In this document: positions 26,224 through 34,570 of the stretch, piece by piece
How the letters are laid out: every line of letters starts with the position of its first letter
Position numbering within the stretch: the stretch's first letter is position 1
NCBI RefSeq assembly: GCF_014333585.1
Contig: NZ_JACSCW010000001.1
Location: 372,001 to 436,000 of the forward strand
DNA: 64,000 nucleotides
Source of the DNA: Hymenobacter sp. BT188
GTDB taxonomy: Bacteria; Bacteroidota; Bacteroidia; Cytophagales; Hymenobacteraceae
Reading direction: 5' to 3'
Notes under the pieces: model-generated
Told to the model about the DNA's origin: nothing
Seen by the model: the letters and a program-made list of their open reading frames with translations, nothing else
The model's database searches: none
Translations under genes and position numbers: made by a program

Positions 26224-27123
26224 TTAGTAATCCGAGGCTTCTTCTACCAAAAGTTGCTGCAAGGCCTTCTCCAGTTGCTCATCGTTCGGGGCTACGCCGT
26301 GCCACTTGTGCGAGCCCATCATGAAGTCAACACCGGCGCCCATCTGCGTGTCCATCAGCACCATAACAGGCTGTCCCTGACCGAGCAGTTGGCGTGCTTC
26401 TTCCAGCGAAGCAATGAGCTTTTCGAGGTCGTTGCCGTCGGTCTCGAGCACGCGCCACCCAAAGGCTTCGAACTTAGCACGTAAGCTGCCCAGATTCATA
26501 ATCTCCTTGGTGGAGCCGTCGATTTGCTGGCCGTTGCGGTCCACGATGGCAATCAGATTATCTACCTGGCGGTGCGGAGCGTACAGGGCAGCCTCCCACA
26601 CTTGGCCTTCGTTCAACTCGCCGTCGCCCATGAGCACATACACCGTGCGGTCGTCTTTGTTAAGTTTCTTGGCTTGGGCAGCCCCAACGGCTACACTCAG
26701 CCCTTGGCCCAACGAACCCGAAGCTATGCGCACGCCCGGCAAGCCTTCCTCCGTGGCGGGATGACCCTGCAAGCGCGAATTCAGCTTGCGGAATGTGGCC
26801 AGCTCGCTCACCGGGAAATAGCCCGAACGCGCCAATACCGAGTAAAATACCGGGGAAATGTGACCGTTCGACAGAAAAAACAAATCCTCATTGTGGCCTT
26901 CCATCGAGAAGTCGGGGTTGTGCTTCATGATGCGGAAGTACAGGGCCACCAGCAGATCGGTGCAGCCCAGGGAGCCGCCGGGGTGGCCTGAGTTCACGGC
27001 ATGAACCATGCGTACAATGTCGCGGCGTACCTGTGAGGCAATCTGTTTTAGCTCCGCAATGCTTCTTTCTTGCTGAACGGGCGGGGTTTCGGTCTGTACG
27101 TTGGCTGAGCTTGACTGCGACAT
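26224..27123 (-). CDS. Transketolase, N-terminal half (TPP-binding)
   Basis: A 299-residue protein equal to the first half of transketolase. The TPP-Mg motif is MGDGELNEGQVWEAA followed by IVDRNGQQIDG; SNGHISPVFYSVLARSGYFP and LQGHPA carry the conserved substrate and cofactor residues, and LGQGLSVAVGAAQA is the interdomain helix. The ATG at 27123 (MSQSSSANVQ) was preferred to the longer frame, which adds 29 residues without family match. It must pair with the half at 23670-24626. Upstream are bcp and the lipocalin gene on the same strand; the 46-base gap to bcp allows a shared transcript. Confidence 0.93.
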   Translation of the reverse strand: MSQSSSANVQTETPPVQQERSIAELKQIASQVRRDIVRMVHAVNSGHPGGSLGCTDLLVALYFRIMKHNPDFSMEGHNEDLFFLSNGHISPVFYSVLARSGYFPVSELATFRKLNSRLQGHPATEEGLPGVRIASGSLGQGLSVAVGAAQAKKLNKDDRTVYVLMGDGELNEGQVWEAALYAPHRQVDNLIAIVDRNGQQIDGSTKEIMNLGSLRAKFEAFGWRVLETDGNDLEKLIASLEEARQLLGQGQPVMVLMDTQMGAGVDFMMGSHKWHGVAPNDEQLEKALQQLLVEEASDY

Positions 27124-27169
27124 ATAGTAGTTCTTAGTAGGAGGTTGGGAGCGAAGATAAGCGGTGAGA

Positions 27170-27622
27170 TTAAGCGCCAAGCAGTTGAGCCGCGTGATTT
27201 TTGGTGTCAACTTTCGTAATCACCTTTTCAATGTTGCCCTGCTCATCAATCAGAAAGGTATAGCGCATGGTGCCCATGTACTTACGGCCGTACATCGATT
27301 TTTCCTGCCATACGCCGTAGGCTTCCACTATCTTCTTATCCTCATCTACCAGTAGCGAAAAGGGTAAGTCGAATTTGGTGGCGAACTTCTGGTGCGACTT
27401 CTCTCCGTCGATGCTTACGCCCAATATTTTTATGCCAGCAGCGCGCAACTCGTTCTGGTTGTCGCGCAGATTGCAGGCCTGAGCTGTGCAGCCTGAGGTG
27501 TCATCTTTTGGATAAAAGTAAAGGGCTACTTTCTGGCCGCGCAGATCCTGCAGGCGGATGAGGTTGCCGTTTTGGTCGAGAGCTTCGAAATCGGGGGCGG
27601 GTTCGCCGGGCTGAAGGGACAT
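27170..27622 (-). CDS. bcp: Thioredoxin-dependent thiol peroxidase (Bcp)
   Basis: A 150-residue atypical 2-Cys peroxiredoxin that reduces hydrogen peroxide and organic peroxides using thioredoxin. The peroxidatic cysteine is Cys45 (DDTSGCTAQACNL) and the resolving Cys50 five residues later, as usual in Bcp. The C-terminal DTKNHAAQLL is the normal family ending. The ATG at 27622 was chosen; the longer frame (27631) adds only MPP. Twelve bases separate it from the lipocalin stop, suggesting a common transcript; both would protect against oxidised lipids or peroxide, an inference from family roles only. Confidence 0.95.
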   Translation of the reverse strand: MSLQPGEPAPDFEALDQNGNLIRLQDLRGQKVALYFYPKDDTSGCTAQACNLRDNQNELRAAGIKILGVSIDGEKSHQKFATKFDLPFSLLVDEDKKIVEAYGVWQEKSMYGRKYMGTMRYTFLIDEQGNIEKVITKVDTKNHAAQLLGA

Positions 27623-27634
27623 GGGGGGCAAATG

Positions 27635-28195
27635 TTAGGGTAAATTGGCAGCAGGTTGGGGCGTGAAGATGAGCTTTTCCACCGGAAAGCCAGCAGATTG
27701 CGCCACGGCAATGAGCTGCTCGCGCACGGGCTGAGCCAATTGGGGGGTGCGGCTAAACAGCCACAGGTTTTCGCGGCCGGGCTCACCTACCAGCGCGTAC
27801 TGGTATTCGGGGTCGAGGTCCAGAATCCAGTAATCGCCCTCAAAAGGCCAGAAAAAGCTAACTTTTAGTTTGGCGTTGGTCTTAGAATCAACAACACGAG
27901 CTACACCACGCGCTATTTCCAACGGACCCGTGGGGCTGTTTTTGCGACAACTGTTTATCACGGCTACTTTCCCATCAGGCCGCAACGAATACTCGGCTGT
28001 TACGTGCTGGCAACCTTTCTCGAAGCGAGTAGGAAGACGGGCAATTTCATACCAAACGCCCATATAGCGGCCCAAGTCAACGTGCTCGGCTACGGCCAGC
28101 GGCGCATGACGACGATTTCGTGAGTACACTAGGCCCACCGCCGCTACGGTAACAGTGGCGGCAGCGGCGAAAAGAACAGGACGGCGAGTTTTCAT
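27635..28195 (-). CDS. Bacterial lipocalin (Blc-like)
   Basis: A 186-residue lipocalin. The start at 28195 (MKTRRPVLFAA) gives a clear membrane anchor (VLFAAAATVTVAAVGLVYS). The lipocalin signature GRYMGVWYEIARLPTRFEKGC marks the first strand, followed by the NSCR-type motif (VINSCRK) and the closing FPVEKLIFTPQ. Blc-type lipocalins bind fatty acids or lysophospholipids in the envelope. There is no lipobox cysteine at the anchor, so it is probably a signal-anchored rather than lipid-modified protein. It precedes bcp on the same strand and lies just downstream of hairpin repeat copy B. Confidence 0.9.
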   Translation of the reverse strand: MKTRRPVLFAAAATVTVAAVGLVYSRNRRHAPLAVAEHVDLGRYMGVWYEIARLPTRFEKGCQHVTAEYSLRPDGKVAVINSCRKNSPTGPLEIARGVARVVDSKTNAKLKVSFFWPFEGDYWILDLDPEYQYALVGEPGRENLWLFSRTPQLAQPVREQLIAVAQSAGFPVEKLIFTPQPAANLP

Positions 28196-28235
28196 AGGTT
28201 GGTGTTTGGTAAATGATGCTTTGTTAAAAACTTCT

Positions 28236-28328
28236 GTCATGCAGAGCAGCGCGAAGCATCTCGCGTGTTTAACAGGATTACTAACCTCGCATCAGCAAGC
28301 GAGATGCTTTGCTACCGCTCTACATGAC
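28236..28328. repeat. Hairpin repeat, copy B
   Basis: 93 bases from GTCATGCAGAGC to CTCTACATGAC, with internal arms GCGAAGCATCTCGC and GCGAGATGCTTTGC and the centre GATTACTAACC-TCGCATCAGCA nearly identical to copy A. It sits in the gap before the lipocalin gene. Confidence 0.85.
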
Positions 28329-28351
28329 CGCCTTTTGCCCCCAGCTCACGC

Positions 28352-30406
28352 TTAAATCTTAAACTGCAAAATTTTCTCGTTGCCGGCCTGGTCGGTTAAG
28401 CGGAGTTCTGCTTCGCCGGCAAGCGGCACTGTTTTATCCTGCGGATCGGTGAATAAGGTAGCGTTTTTGTACTCGTAGCGCAGCATACGCCACTGCCCGT
28501 TCACCAGTAAACGGTAGCTGCTAAGCCCCGAAAGATTATCGCCTACTATAAAAGTGAGGCCTGACGGCGACTTGCGCACCAGCCGCGCCGTGGGCGCCAG
28601 CGTGTCGGTCAGGATGCGGAAGGAGCCGAAGGTCTTTACAGGAAACGTGATCTGTTCGCCTTCCCATTTGCCCCCCTGATAGATGCGGGCACCTTTATAA
28701 TTGATCATGTAAACCGCCGACCGGGTCTTGTCGACTACGGCTACGGGCGGCTTCAGAGTGGCTTGTAGCGGCTTAAACAAAGGCGTGCGCGCATTATGAA
28801 TCGTCCAGAGTCCGTCCTTGTAGCCGTTTTGCAGATACAAAGTGTCAAACAGTGTAAGAGGAGAAAAGACCAGATTCTGAAAACTGTTGGCGAACGACTG
28901 CTCAGTGGCGGCCGGGATGGGGGCTTTGGGCTCAAAGGCTTTGGTCAACTGCCCAAAGCGAATGGAATCGGGCAGGCCAGCGCGCAGATCGTAGAGGTAC
29001 ACATTTTCGCTTTGCACCGTGTAGCTTGGCACCACCTCCAGGCGGCGGTTTCCGCGCATCAGCGTAATATTTGCCCCCTGTCGGCTGGTATCCGGATCGG
29101 TGGCCACTACTTTAAGAATGTTGCGATTTATATCATATCGCAGAGCCGGCTTGCGCACAGCAGCATTGCGCGTTTTGTAGTAAACCGGCTTCTGGCCGCG
29201 CAGTACAAAAGTGAAGGGCGTGGTATTGCCATAAGAGTCGCTCAGGCGCACTTCAACTGTATATAGTAAGCCCTCTTCTACCCGAAGTTTTCCTTTGGTA
29301 GCGTTCGTGTTATATATGGGCAGTGTGTTGCCATCGTCTACGAATAGCTTCTCCAGGGTGCGGCCGTTGGTTTGTTGCCATTGATAGTCAATGTGCTGCG
29401 ATATCTGCCGGGAGTCGCTGAAGGGAACAGCATCAATAATATGACGATAATGCGGTTGCCCATTTACGCGCACTTCCACTCGTTGAAGACCGTTGCGGTT
29501 GGTAGCTATATCAAATCGGTCGAAGCCCTGCACCAGCAAACCAACCATACCGAAAGCCGCAATAGTATCAGGATAGGCGTAGGGCGCGCCGGGCGTGGGA
29601 GGCTTTTTTGGCGTAAAAACGGCTTTGTCAAAGCGCCCTTGTACGCGGGCGTCAATGCTGAGCGGCTCTACGGCAAATGCCTGTAGGGTAGGCGCCACAT
29701 GGTCCTGAATCTCCGCAAACCCTCCAAAGCGTAGCGGGTTAAGCTGCCGGTCTTCCGCGTCGCGCACTTCCCAGTGCAAGTGCGGGCCGCCTGAGCCACC
29801 CGTGTTACCTGACATGGCTACAATGTCGCCGCGCTTCACGACAAACTGGTCTTTTGTCGGAAACAGCTCTAACTCAAAGGTCTGCTTGGCGTATTGCTGC
29901 TGGCGCAGAAAGTCGGCCACCGGACCCTCAAAGCGGTTGAGATGGCCATATACCGTTGTCATCCCATTGGGGTGGGTGATATACAGCACATTGCCGTAGC
30001 CAAAGGCTGACTGCTTCAGCCGCGACACGTAGCCATCGGCGGAGGCGTATACGGGCAAATCAACTCGCCCATCTGTTTTGATGTCGAGTCCACCGTGAAA
30101 GTGGTTAGCGCGAATCTCCCCCATGCTACCCGTCAAGAAGTTGGGTTTGCCGGGCTTAATGGGAAACATAAAATAGCCGGCCGGCACGCTGTTTATGGGC
30201 GTGATATGTCGGCTGGGCTTGGTTTCGGGTGCCGCCTGGGAAGTGGGGCGCGGCGCAACGGTCCCGTTAAATGGCGCGGGCCGCAGACTCATAGCCGTAA
30301 GGGCTACCGAACCAACTACCACGCCGAACCCACCCAACTTTACTATTTTACTAATGCCTCGAACTTGGTACTGCACAATTTTCAACCCTTTACTTAACAG
30401 CAACAT
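28352..30406 (-). CDS. M23-family (LytM) metallopeptidase
   Basis: About 684 residues from the ATG at 30406 (30427 is possible but overlaps the FAH gene more). An N-terminal membrane segment or signal (VVVGSVALTAMSLRPAP) anchors it in the envelope. The LytM domain (about 80-220) keeps the zinc ligands: HGGLDIKTDG and HLHWEV, with GGSGGPHLHWE as the classic C-terminal motif. The rest (about 250-684) is beta-rich Ig-like material. It should cleave peptidoglycan cross-links or process cell-wall factors. It follows the FAH-family gene with overlap, so they are cotranscribed, but no functional tie is evident. Confidence 0.88.
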   Translation of the reverse strand: MLLLSKGLKIVQYQVRGISKIVKLGGFGVVVGSVALTAMSLRPAPFNGTVAPRPTSQAAPETKPSRHITPINSVPAGYFMFPIKPGKPNFLTGSMGEIRANHFHGGLDIKTDGRVDLPVYASADGYVSRLKQSAFGYGNVLYITHPNGMTTVYGHLNRFEGPVADFLRQQQYAKQTFELELFPTKDQFVVKRGDIVAMSGNTGGSGGPHLHWEVRDAEDRQLNPLRFGGFAEIQDHVAPTLQAFAVEPLSIDARVQGRFDKAVFTPKKPPTPGAPYAYPDTIAAFGMVGLLVQGFDRFDIATNRNGLQRVEVRVNGQPHYRHIIDAVPFSDSRQISQHIDYQWQQTNGRTLEKLFVDDGNTLPIYNTNATKGKLRVEEGLLYTVEVRLSDSYGNTTPFTFVLRGQKPVYYKTRNAAVRKPALRYDINRNILKVVATDPDTSRQGANITLMRGNRRLEVVPSYTVQSENVYLYDLRAGLPDSIRFGQLTKAFEPKAPIPAATEQSFANSFQNLVFSPLTLFDTLYLQNGYKDGLWTIHNARTPLFKPLQATLKPPVAVVDKTRSAVYMINYKGARIYQGGKWEGEQITFPVKTFGSFRILTDTLAPTARLVRKSPSGLTFIVGDNLSGLSSYRLLVNGQWRMLRYEYKNATLFTDPQDKTVPLAGEAELRLTDQAGNEKILQFKI

Positions 30407-31004
30407 CCAACAGCTTTTCGTTCTCAATATACCCTTCCAGCCGGTCGCCGATATGCACAGGGCCTACACCGCTGGGCGTACCGGTGAAAATCAAATCCCC
30501 CATTTTTAACGTGATGAAGCGGGATATGTAGGCAATCTGAGCCGCAAAATTGTGCAGCATCATTCCGGAGTTGCCCTGCTGCCGAACCTCACCATTCACT
30601 TCCAACCGGAAGTTGATGTTGGCCAAATCAGCAAACTCTGCCACGGGCTTAAATGTGGTAGAAAGGGGCGCCGAGCCATCAAAGCCCTTCGCCAACTCCC
30701 ACGGCAAGCCCTTCGCTTTAGCTTTGCTTTGTAAATCGCGGGCCGTGAAATCGATACCCAAACCAATGGCATCGAAGTAGTTGGTGGCAAACTGCGGCTC
30801 TATGTTCTTGCCATTTTTGCAGATACGCATCACCAACTCGATTTCGTGGTGAATATCCTGCGAGAAATCGGGGTAGAAAAAGGGCTGATTTCGCTGTAAT
30901 AAAGCCGTATCGGGCTTGGCAAAGATGACGGGCTCGTCGGGCGTTTCGTTCTTAAGCTCAGCTATGTGTTCGGCATAATTACGGCCGATGCAGAGTATTT
31001 TCAT
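30390..31004 (-). CDS. Fumarylacetoacetate hydrolase-family protein
   Basis: A 204-residue FAH-fold protein, the length of the short bacterial members that act on acylpyruvates or 2-oxo acids. The metal-binding EIELVMRICKNGKNIEP region (His-Glu pair in IHHEIELV), the YFDAIGLGIDFTARDLQ stretch and the C-terminal ILFTGTPSGVGPVHIGDRLEG motif of the family are present. The exact substrate is not readable. It overlaps the following M23 peptidase gene by 17 bases. A -7 box TAATTTTG lies about 95 bases upstream. Confidence 0.88.
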   Translation of the reverse strand: MKILCIGRNYAEHIAELKNETPDEPVIFAKPDTALLQRNQPFFYPDFSQDIHHEIELVMRICKNGKNIEPQFATNYFDAIGLGIDFTARDLQSKAKAKGLPWELAKGFDGSAPLSTTFKPVAEFADLANINFRLEVNGEVRQQGNSGMMLHNFAAQIAYISRFITLKMGDLIFTGTPSGVGPVHIGDRLEGYIENEKLLDVAVK

Positions 31005-31309
31005 TTCTGTATGATGCTTAGTGACTTCAGCTTAGCCTGTCAGCTGGGGATTCGCACGTAAGGTATATAGCCCCCAACGCCGCAAGCGTGTGCAGCCAAA
31101 ATTAGGGCTATTTCTGTGGGGTAGGAAATAAATAAGGCCTCTTTCGCCTTTGTAGGTGCTATGGCCAAATGGTAAGCAGTAAACATTTACCCCCAGCGCT
31201 GTCGTATAGACAATAGCTATCTAAGCTGGGCAGTAAGGCAGTTTGGCCTTATAAATGCTATATGCTATGGTAGTTAAGTGACATTTTATTCCAAAGTAAT
31301 CTCTCTGTC
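31005..31309. other. 305-base spacer between divergent genes
   Basis: This holds a -7 box for the minus-strand FAH gene (31097-31104). The M48 lipoprotein promoter must lie near 31240-31300, where TTTGGCC is a possible -33 box but no TAnnTTTG partner was found. No gene is seen. Confidence 0.4.
31097..31104 (-). promoter_or_regulatory. -7 promoter box of the FAH/M23 operon
   Basis: The minus strand reads TAATTTTG, an exact TAnnTTTG match, about 95 bases before the start codon at 31004. No -33 box is obvious. Confidence 0.4.
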
Positions 31310-32107
31310 ATGTTTAAAAAGTTTCTTGTAGCCAGCTGCCTATTCGTGGCAGTAGGCTGCTCTACGGTCCCAATTACGGGTCGTCGCCAGCTTAGCCTGG
31401 TGTCTGACGCTGAGATAAATACCCTGGCTGCTCAGCAATACCGCGAAGTAATCGGCCAAAGCAAGCTTTCGACTAATTCCACCCAGACGGCCATGGTACG
31501 GCGTGTAGGGCAGCGCATTCAGCAGGCCGTTGAAACGTATTTTCGGCAGCAAAATGCTCAGGATCAGCTGGCTGGCTATGCTTGGGAGTTCAATCTTATT
31601 CAGGATGACAAGCAGCAGAATGCCTGGGCAATGCCGGGGGGCAAAACCGCCGTTTATACCGGTATACTCCCTATTACCCAGGACGAAAATGGCCTTGCCG
31701 TGGTAATGGCCCACGAAATAGCGCACGCCGTGGCCAAGCATGGCAGCGAGCGCATGAGCCAGGGTTTGGTGCAGCAGCTTGGTGGTCAGGCCTTGGGGGC
31801 TGCACTTTCAACCAACTCCGCCACTACTCAGCAAGTAGCGCTGCAAGCCTTTGGCGTAGGCTCTCAACTGGGAATGCTACGATACGGCCGCAACCAGGAA
31901 TCGGAAGCTGATCGATTGGGCCTTATATTTATGGCTATGGCGGGCTACAACCCCGATGGAGCTGTTGGTTTCTGGCAGCGCATGGCTGCCCGGAGTAACG
32001 GAGCATCGCCACCCGAGTTCCTCTCTACGCACCCCTCCAACGAAACGCGCATCAACGATATTCAAAGCCTTCTGCCAGAGGCACGTAAGTATTACAAAGC
32101 GCGCTAA
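31310..32107 (+). CDS. M48-family metallopeptidase lipoprotein
   Basis: A 265-residue lipoprotein with the zinc-peptidase core of the M48 family (Oma1/LoiP type), which degrades misfolded membrane or outer-membrane proteins. Lipobox AVGC (Cys17). Zinc motif HEIAHAVAKH (His135, Glu136, His139) and the downstream glutamate in NQESEADRLGL are intact. A short, compact member without an extra domain. It is the first of three genes (31310-32793) that are closely spaced on the plus strand. A second M48 gene lies at 55934-56821. Confidence 0.92.
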   Translation: MFKKFLVASCLFVAVGCSTVPITGRRQLSLVSDAEINTLAAQQYREVIGQSKLSTNSTQTAMVRRVGQRIQQAVETYFRQQNAQDQLAGYAWEFNLIQDDKQQNAWAMPGGKTAVYTGILPITQDENGLAVVMAHEIAHAVAKHGSERMSQGLVQQLGGQALGAALSTNSATTQQVALQAFGVGSQLGMLRYGRNQESEADRLGLIFMAMAGYNPDGAVGFWQRMAARSNGASPPEFLSTHPSNETRINDIQSLLPEARKYYKAR

Positions 32108-32131
32108 GCCTACTGCTACTGCCTATATCCA

Positions 32132-32695
32132 ATGAAATTTGCCCCCCAATCCTTAGTGCGTCGCATATTGCCCTTGCTCATAGTGTTGCTGACCGCGCTG
32201 GCGGCCTGTGAAACCAGTAAGCGCGGCATTCCGGAGGTAAATGCTGCGGACGGCACTGATCTGGAGCGGCGGCAGTTAGAAGTAAGCAGCAAGCTGGTAG
32301 GGCGGGTAATTGAAGGCCAAGTAGAGTATGTGGTGCCCCGCGCTCAACTCGCAACAGCCTTCATCCGGCAGTTTAACGACGGGACCGTTGTTGATAAAAC
32401 CAGTATTCGTAAGGTGCAGGGCAGCCCTAAAGATAAGGCTATTTATTACCTGGTAGGCATGGGACTGCGCAATGGCATGTATCGCGCCATGGCGATTCCG
32501 TTGGAAACCTCTACCGACAATAGCTTATACCTGCGCTCCAATGCCGAGCGTTATATCGTAACGAGCGTGGGGTGTACGTTCTGCTATTTCTCTTTCGAGA
32601 AAAACCGTATTACCGGCACCGAGTGCGAAGAAAACACCGGCGGCAGCCGCTGCGACTTGGAAGTAGAAAGCAACAACAATTTCTTCCCTCGCTAA
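32132..32695 (+). CDS. Unrecognised lipoprotein
   Basis: A 187-residue protein with a lipobox at LAAC (Cys26). The mature part has repeated short strands (KLVGRVIEGQVEYVVPR) and ends in a cysteine-containing segment (CTFCYF, TGTEC, SRCDLE) with four cysteines, likely to form disulphides in the periplasm. No family is recognised. It lies 24 bases after the M48 lipoprotein gene, and its stop codon overlaps the next small ATG (TAATG), so all three are one transcript and perhaps one complex. Confidence 0.6.
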   Translation: MKFAPQSLVRRILPLLIVLLTALAACETSKRGIPEVNAADGTDLERRQLEVSSKLVGRVIEGQVEYVVPRAQLATAFIRQFNDGTVVDKTSIRKVQGSPKDKAIYYLVGMGLRNGMYRAMAIPLETSTDNSLYLRSNAERYIVTSVGCTFCYFSFEKNRITGTECEENTGGSRCDLEVESNNNFFPR

Positions 32696-32793
32696 TGAGC
32701 CGCAAGTGGATAATTCGCCTCACTCTCACCGCGTTGGCTTTGCTGCTGACCACGGATAAGCGCCCGGAGAAGAAACCAACCAACGACAAATAA
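32695..32793 (+). CDS. Small 32-residue membrane peptide
   Basis: A short frame beginning in TAATG, overlapping the stop of the lipoprotein gene, and ending just before the terminator, so its placement is that of a real translationally coupled gene. The protein has one hydrophobic helix (WIIRLTLTALALLLT) with a basic start and a Lys/Pro-rich hydrophilic tail (DKRPEKKPTNDK). The helix is of membrane-spanning length. Function unknown; it may assist the two lipoproteins before it. Confidence 0.5.
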   Translation: MSRKWIIRLTLTALALLLTTDKRPEKKPTNDK

Positions 32794-32824
32794 GAAAGGG
32801 CCGCTGTATAGCGGCCCTTTCTTA
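32791..32824 (+). terminator. Terminator of the M48 lipoprotein operon (bidirectional)
   Basis: Perfect 14-bp stem TAAGAAAGGGCCGCT/AGCGGCCCTTTCTTA around GTAT, ending the small-peptide gene and probably also the converging ligase gene. Confidence 0.93.
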
Positions 32825-32842
32825 TGGTCTGTAACTACTGGA

Positions 32843-34234
32843 TTAAGACTCCTTGGTCACCGCTTCGGCTAGCTTGGCTAAATCCAGTCCATCAAACGTG
32901 CCCGAAGACATCATGAGCAAGTTGGCATCGGTCCAGTTCTGCTCGTGCAGAAATGCAGCCAAGGCTCTGCTGTCGGTAAACACACGCAAGTCAGAACGTT
33001 GGAAGGCGTCTGCTACTTTCTCAGGAAGTAAGTCGGGTAGGCGTTTGTGAGCCAGTACCTGCGGATTAAAGTATACGATGGCCACATCGGGTGCATCGAA
33101 AGTGTGGGCGTATTGTGGCAAAAAGGCCGGATTGAGACTGCTAAATGTGTGTAGCTCCAGGCAAGCCACCAAGCGGCGCTTAGGAAACTGCTTTTTTAGG
33201 GCTGCCGCTGTGGCCTTGAGCTTAGAGGGTGCATGAGCGAAGTCTTTATACACGACCGAATCGTGGCCGGCACGCACCAGTTCTAGACGGCGCGCGGCTC
33301 CTTTGAAGGTAGCCAGCGCCTCAAAGAAGTCCTTGCCCTTAATGCCCAATTGCTTGCAGACCTCTTTCGCGGCCGAGATGTTGCGCAGGTTATGGTCGCC
33401 AAAGATCTGAATCGGAATCTCGTCGTCTTTCTTGGTCAGCAGGAAGGTCTTGCCGTCGCGCACCACATGCTCGTGCGGTCCGTAGCCGATATACTTCACG
33501 TCCGGGTCAGTGGGCACGCTTACCAGCTGCACCTGCTCGTCGTCGCGGTCATATATGAGCACGCCGGCTTTGGGCGTCATCTCGGCAAAAATGCGGAACT
33601 GCTCGCGGTAGTCTTCCTCCGTCGGAAACACGTTGATATGGTCCCAGCTAATACCCGAAATCACCCCGATATGATGATGGTACAAGTGAAACTTTGGGCG
33701 CCGATCAATGGGCGACGAGAGGTATTCGTCGCCTTCAATGATGATGATAGGCGCATCTTCTGTTAACTGCACCATCAGGTCAAACCCTTCTAGCTGGGCA
33801 CCTACGGCGTAGTCGAACTTGCGGCCATGGTGGCGCAGCACATGCAGAATAAGCGACGTGATGCTGGTTTTGCCATGACTGCCGCCGATAACTACCCGCT
33901 GCTTGTCGCGGGAAGCCTCGTAGATAAATTCAGGGAAAGAATAGATGCGTAGTCCTAACTCTTGAGCGCGCAACAGCTCGGGGTTGTCGGCCCGCGCGTG
34001 CATGCCTACAATCACGGCGTCAAGGTCGTCAGTTATCTTTTCTGGAAACCAACCCTCGCTGGGGGGCAAAATTCCGGCAGCAGCCAAGCGACCGTGGGCA
34101 GGTTCAAAAATCTCGTCGTCGGAGCCTGTTACCTGGGCGCCGCGGCGGAGCAGCGCCAGGGCTAGATTATGCATAATGCTTCCCCCAATGGCAATCAGGT
34201 GAAGACGGTGGAGCGCGGCGGGCGTGGGGGGCAT
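32843..34234 (-). CDS. mpl: Mpl-type muropeptide ligase (Mur ligase family)
   Basis: A 463-residue ligase of the Mur family, best matching Mpl, which re-attaches the tripeptide L-Ala-D-Glu-meso-DAP to UDP-MurNAc for peptidoglycan recycling. N-terminal Rossmann domain (AIGGSIMHNLALALLRRG), P-loop GGSHGKTSITS, the LKFHYHH-type central domain residues and the C-terminal domain AHAPSKLKATAAALK are present. The start was placed at the ATG at 34234 (MPPTPAALHRLHLIAIGG); the upstream extension shows no family match. Convergent with the small-peptide operon and divergent from dnaB. Confidence 0.9.
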   Translation of the reverse strand: MPPTPAALHRLHLIAIGGSIMHNLALALLRRGAQVTGSDDEIFEPAHGRLAAAGILPPSEGWFPEKITDDLDAVIVGMHARADNPELLRAQELGLRIYSFPEFIYEASRDKQRVVIGGSHGKTSITSLILHVLRHHGRKFDYAVGAQLEGFDLMVQLTEDAPIIIIEGDEYLSSPIDRRPKFHLYHHHIGVISGISWDHINVFPTEEDYREQFRIFAEMTPKAGVLIYDRDDEQVQLVSVPTDPDVKYIGYGPHEHVVRDGKTFLLTKKDDEIPIQIFGDHNLRNISAAKEVCKQLGIKGKDFFEALATFKGAARRLELVRAGHDSVVYKDFAHAPSKLKATAAALKKQFPKRRLVACLELHTFSSLNPAFLPQYAHTFDAPDVAIVYFNPQVLAHKRLPDLLPEKVADAFQRSDLRVFTDSRALAAFLHEQNWTDANLLMMSSGTFDGLDLAKLAEAVTKES

Positions 34235-34570
34235 TTTTGGAATAATGAAGCAAAAATAAAGCGGCGAAAAGCCGGACGGCAAAGGTACTAGCCCCAACCA
34301 GAAGTTGATGCTCTGGCGGCCCAGCACTTCGGTTGGTTTTGGGAGGAAAGAACACCTCAGCTGTTGTAAGGGCAAATCACATAATTTTTATCAAGATCAG
34401 TTAGCGAAAAGAAAGCATTTTTCCGTCTGCTAATTATGGAAATCTGCCCCTAGATTTGCACCCCTTTTGAGCATAAAAAACAGTCGGCAGCGAGAAGGTA
34501 AGCGACAATAAATCCTAAGAGTCGCGAACCAAAACCTTCCAAAGCTGACTACCTTGTACAACACCCAGTG
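34235..34570. other. 336-base spacer between mpl and dnaB
   Basis: A divergent promoter region. It holds the dnaB -7 box (34451-34458). The mpl promoter was not resolved. AT-rich between about 34370 and 34450. No gene is supported. Confidence 0.45.
34451..34458 (+). promoter_or_regulatory. -7 promoter box of dnaB
   Basis: TAGATTTG matches TAnnTTTG exactly, 112 bases before the dnaB ATG; the -33 element is not recognisable at the standard spacing. Confidence 0.45.

Noticed and set aside
26096..28328. Repeated GAAGCATCTCGCG units as a CRISPR array
   Set aside because: Copies are 2 kb apart, are self-complementary and have no regular spacers or cas genes.
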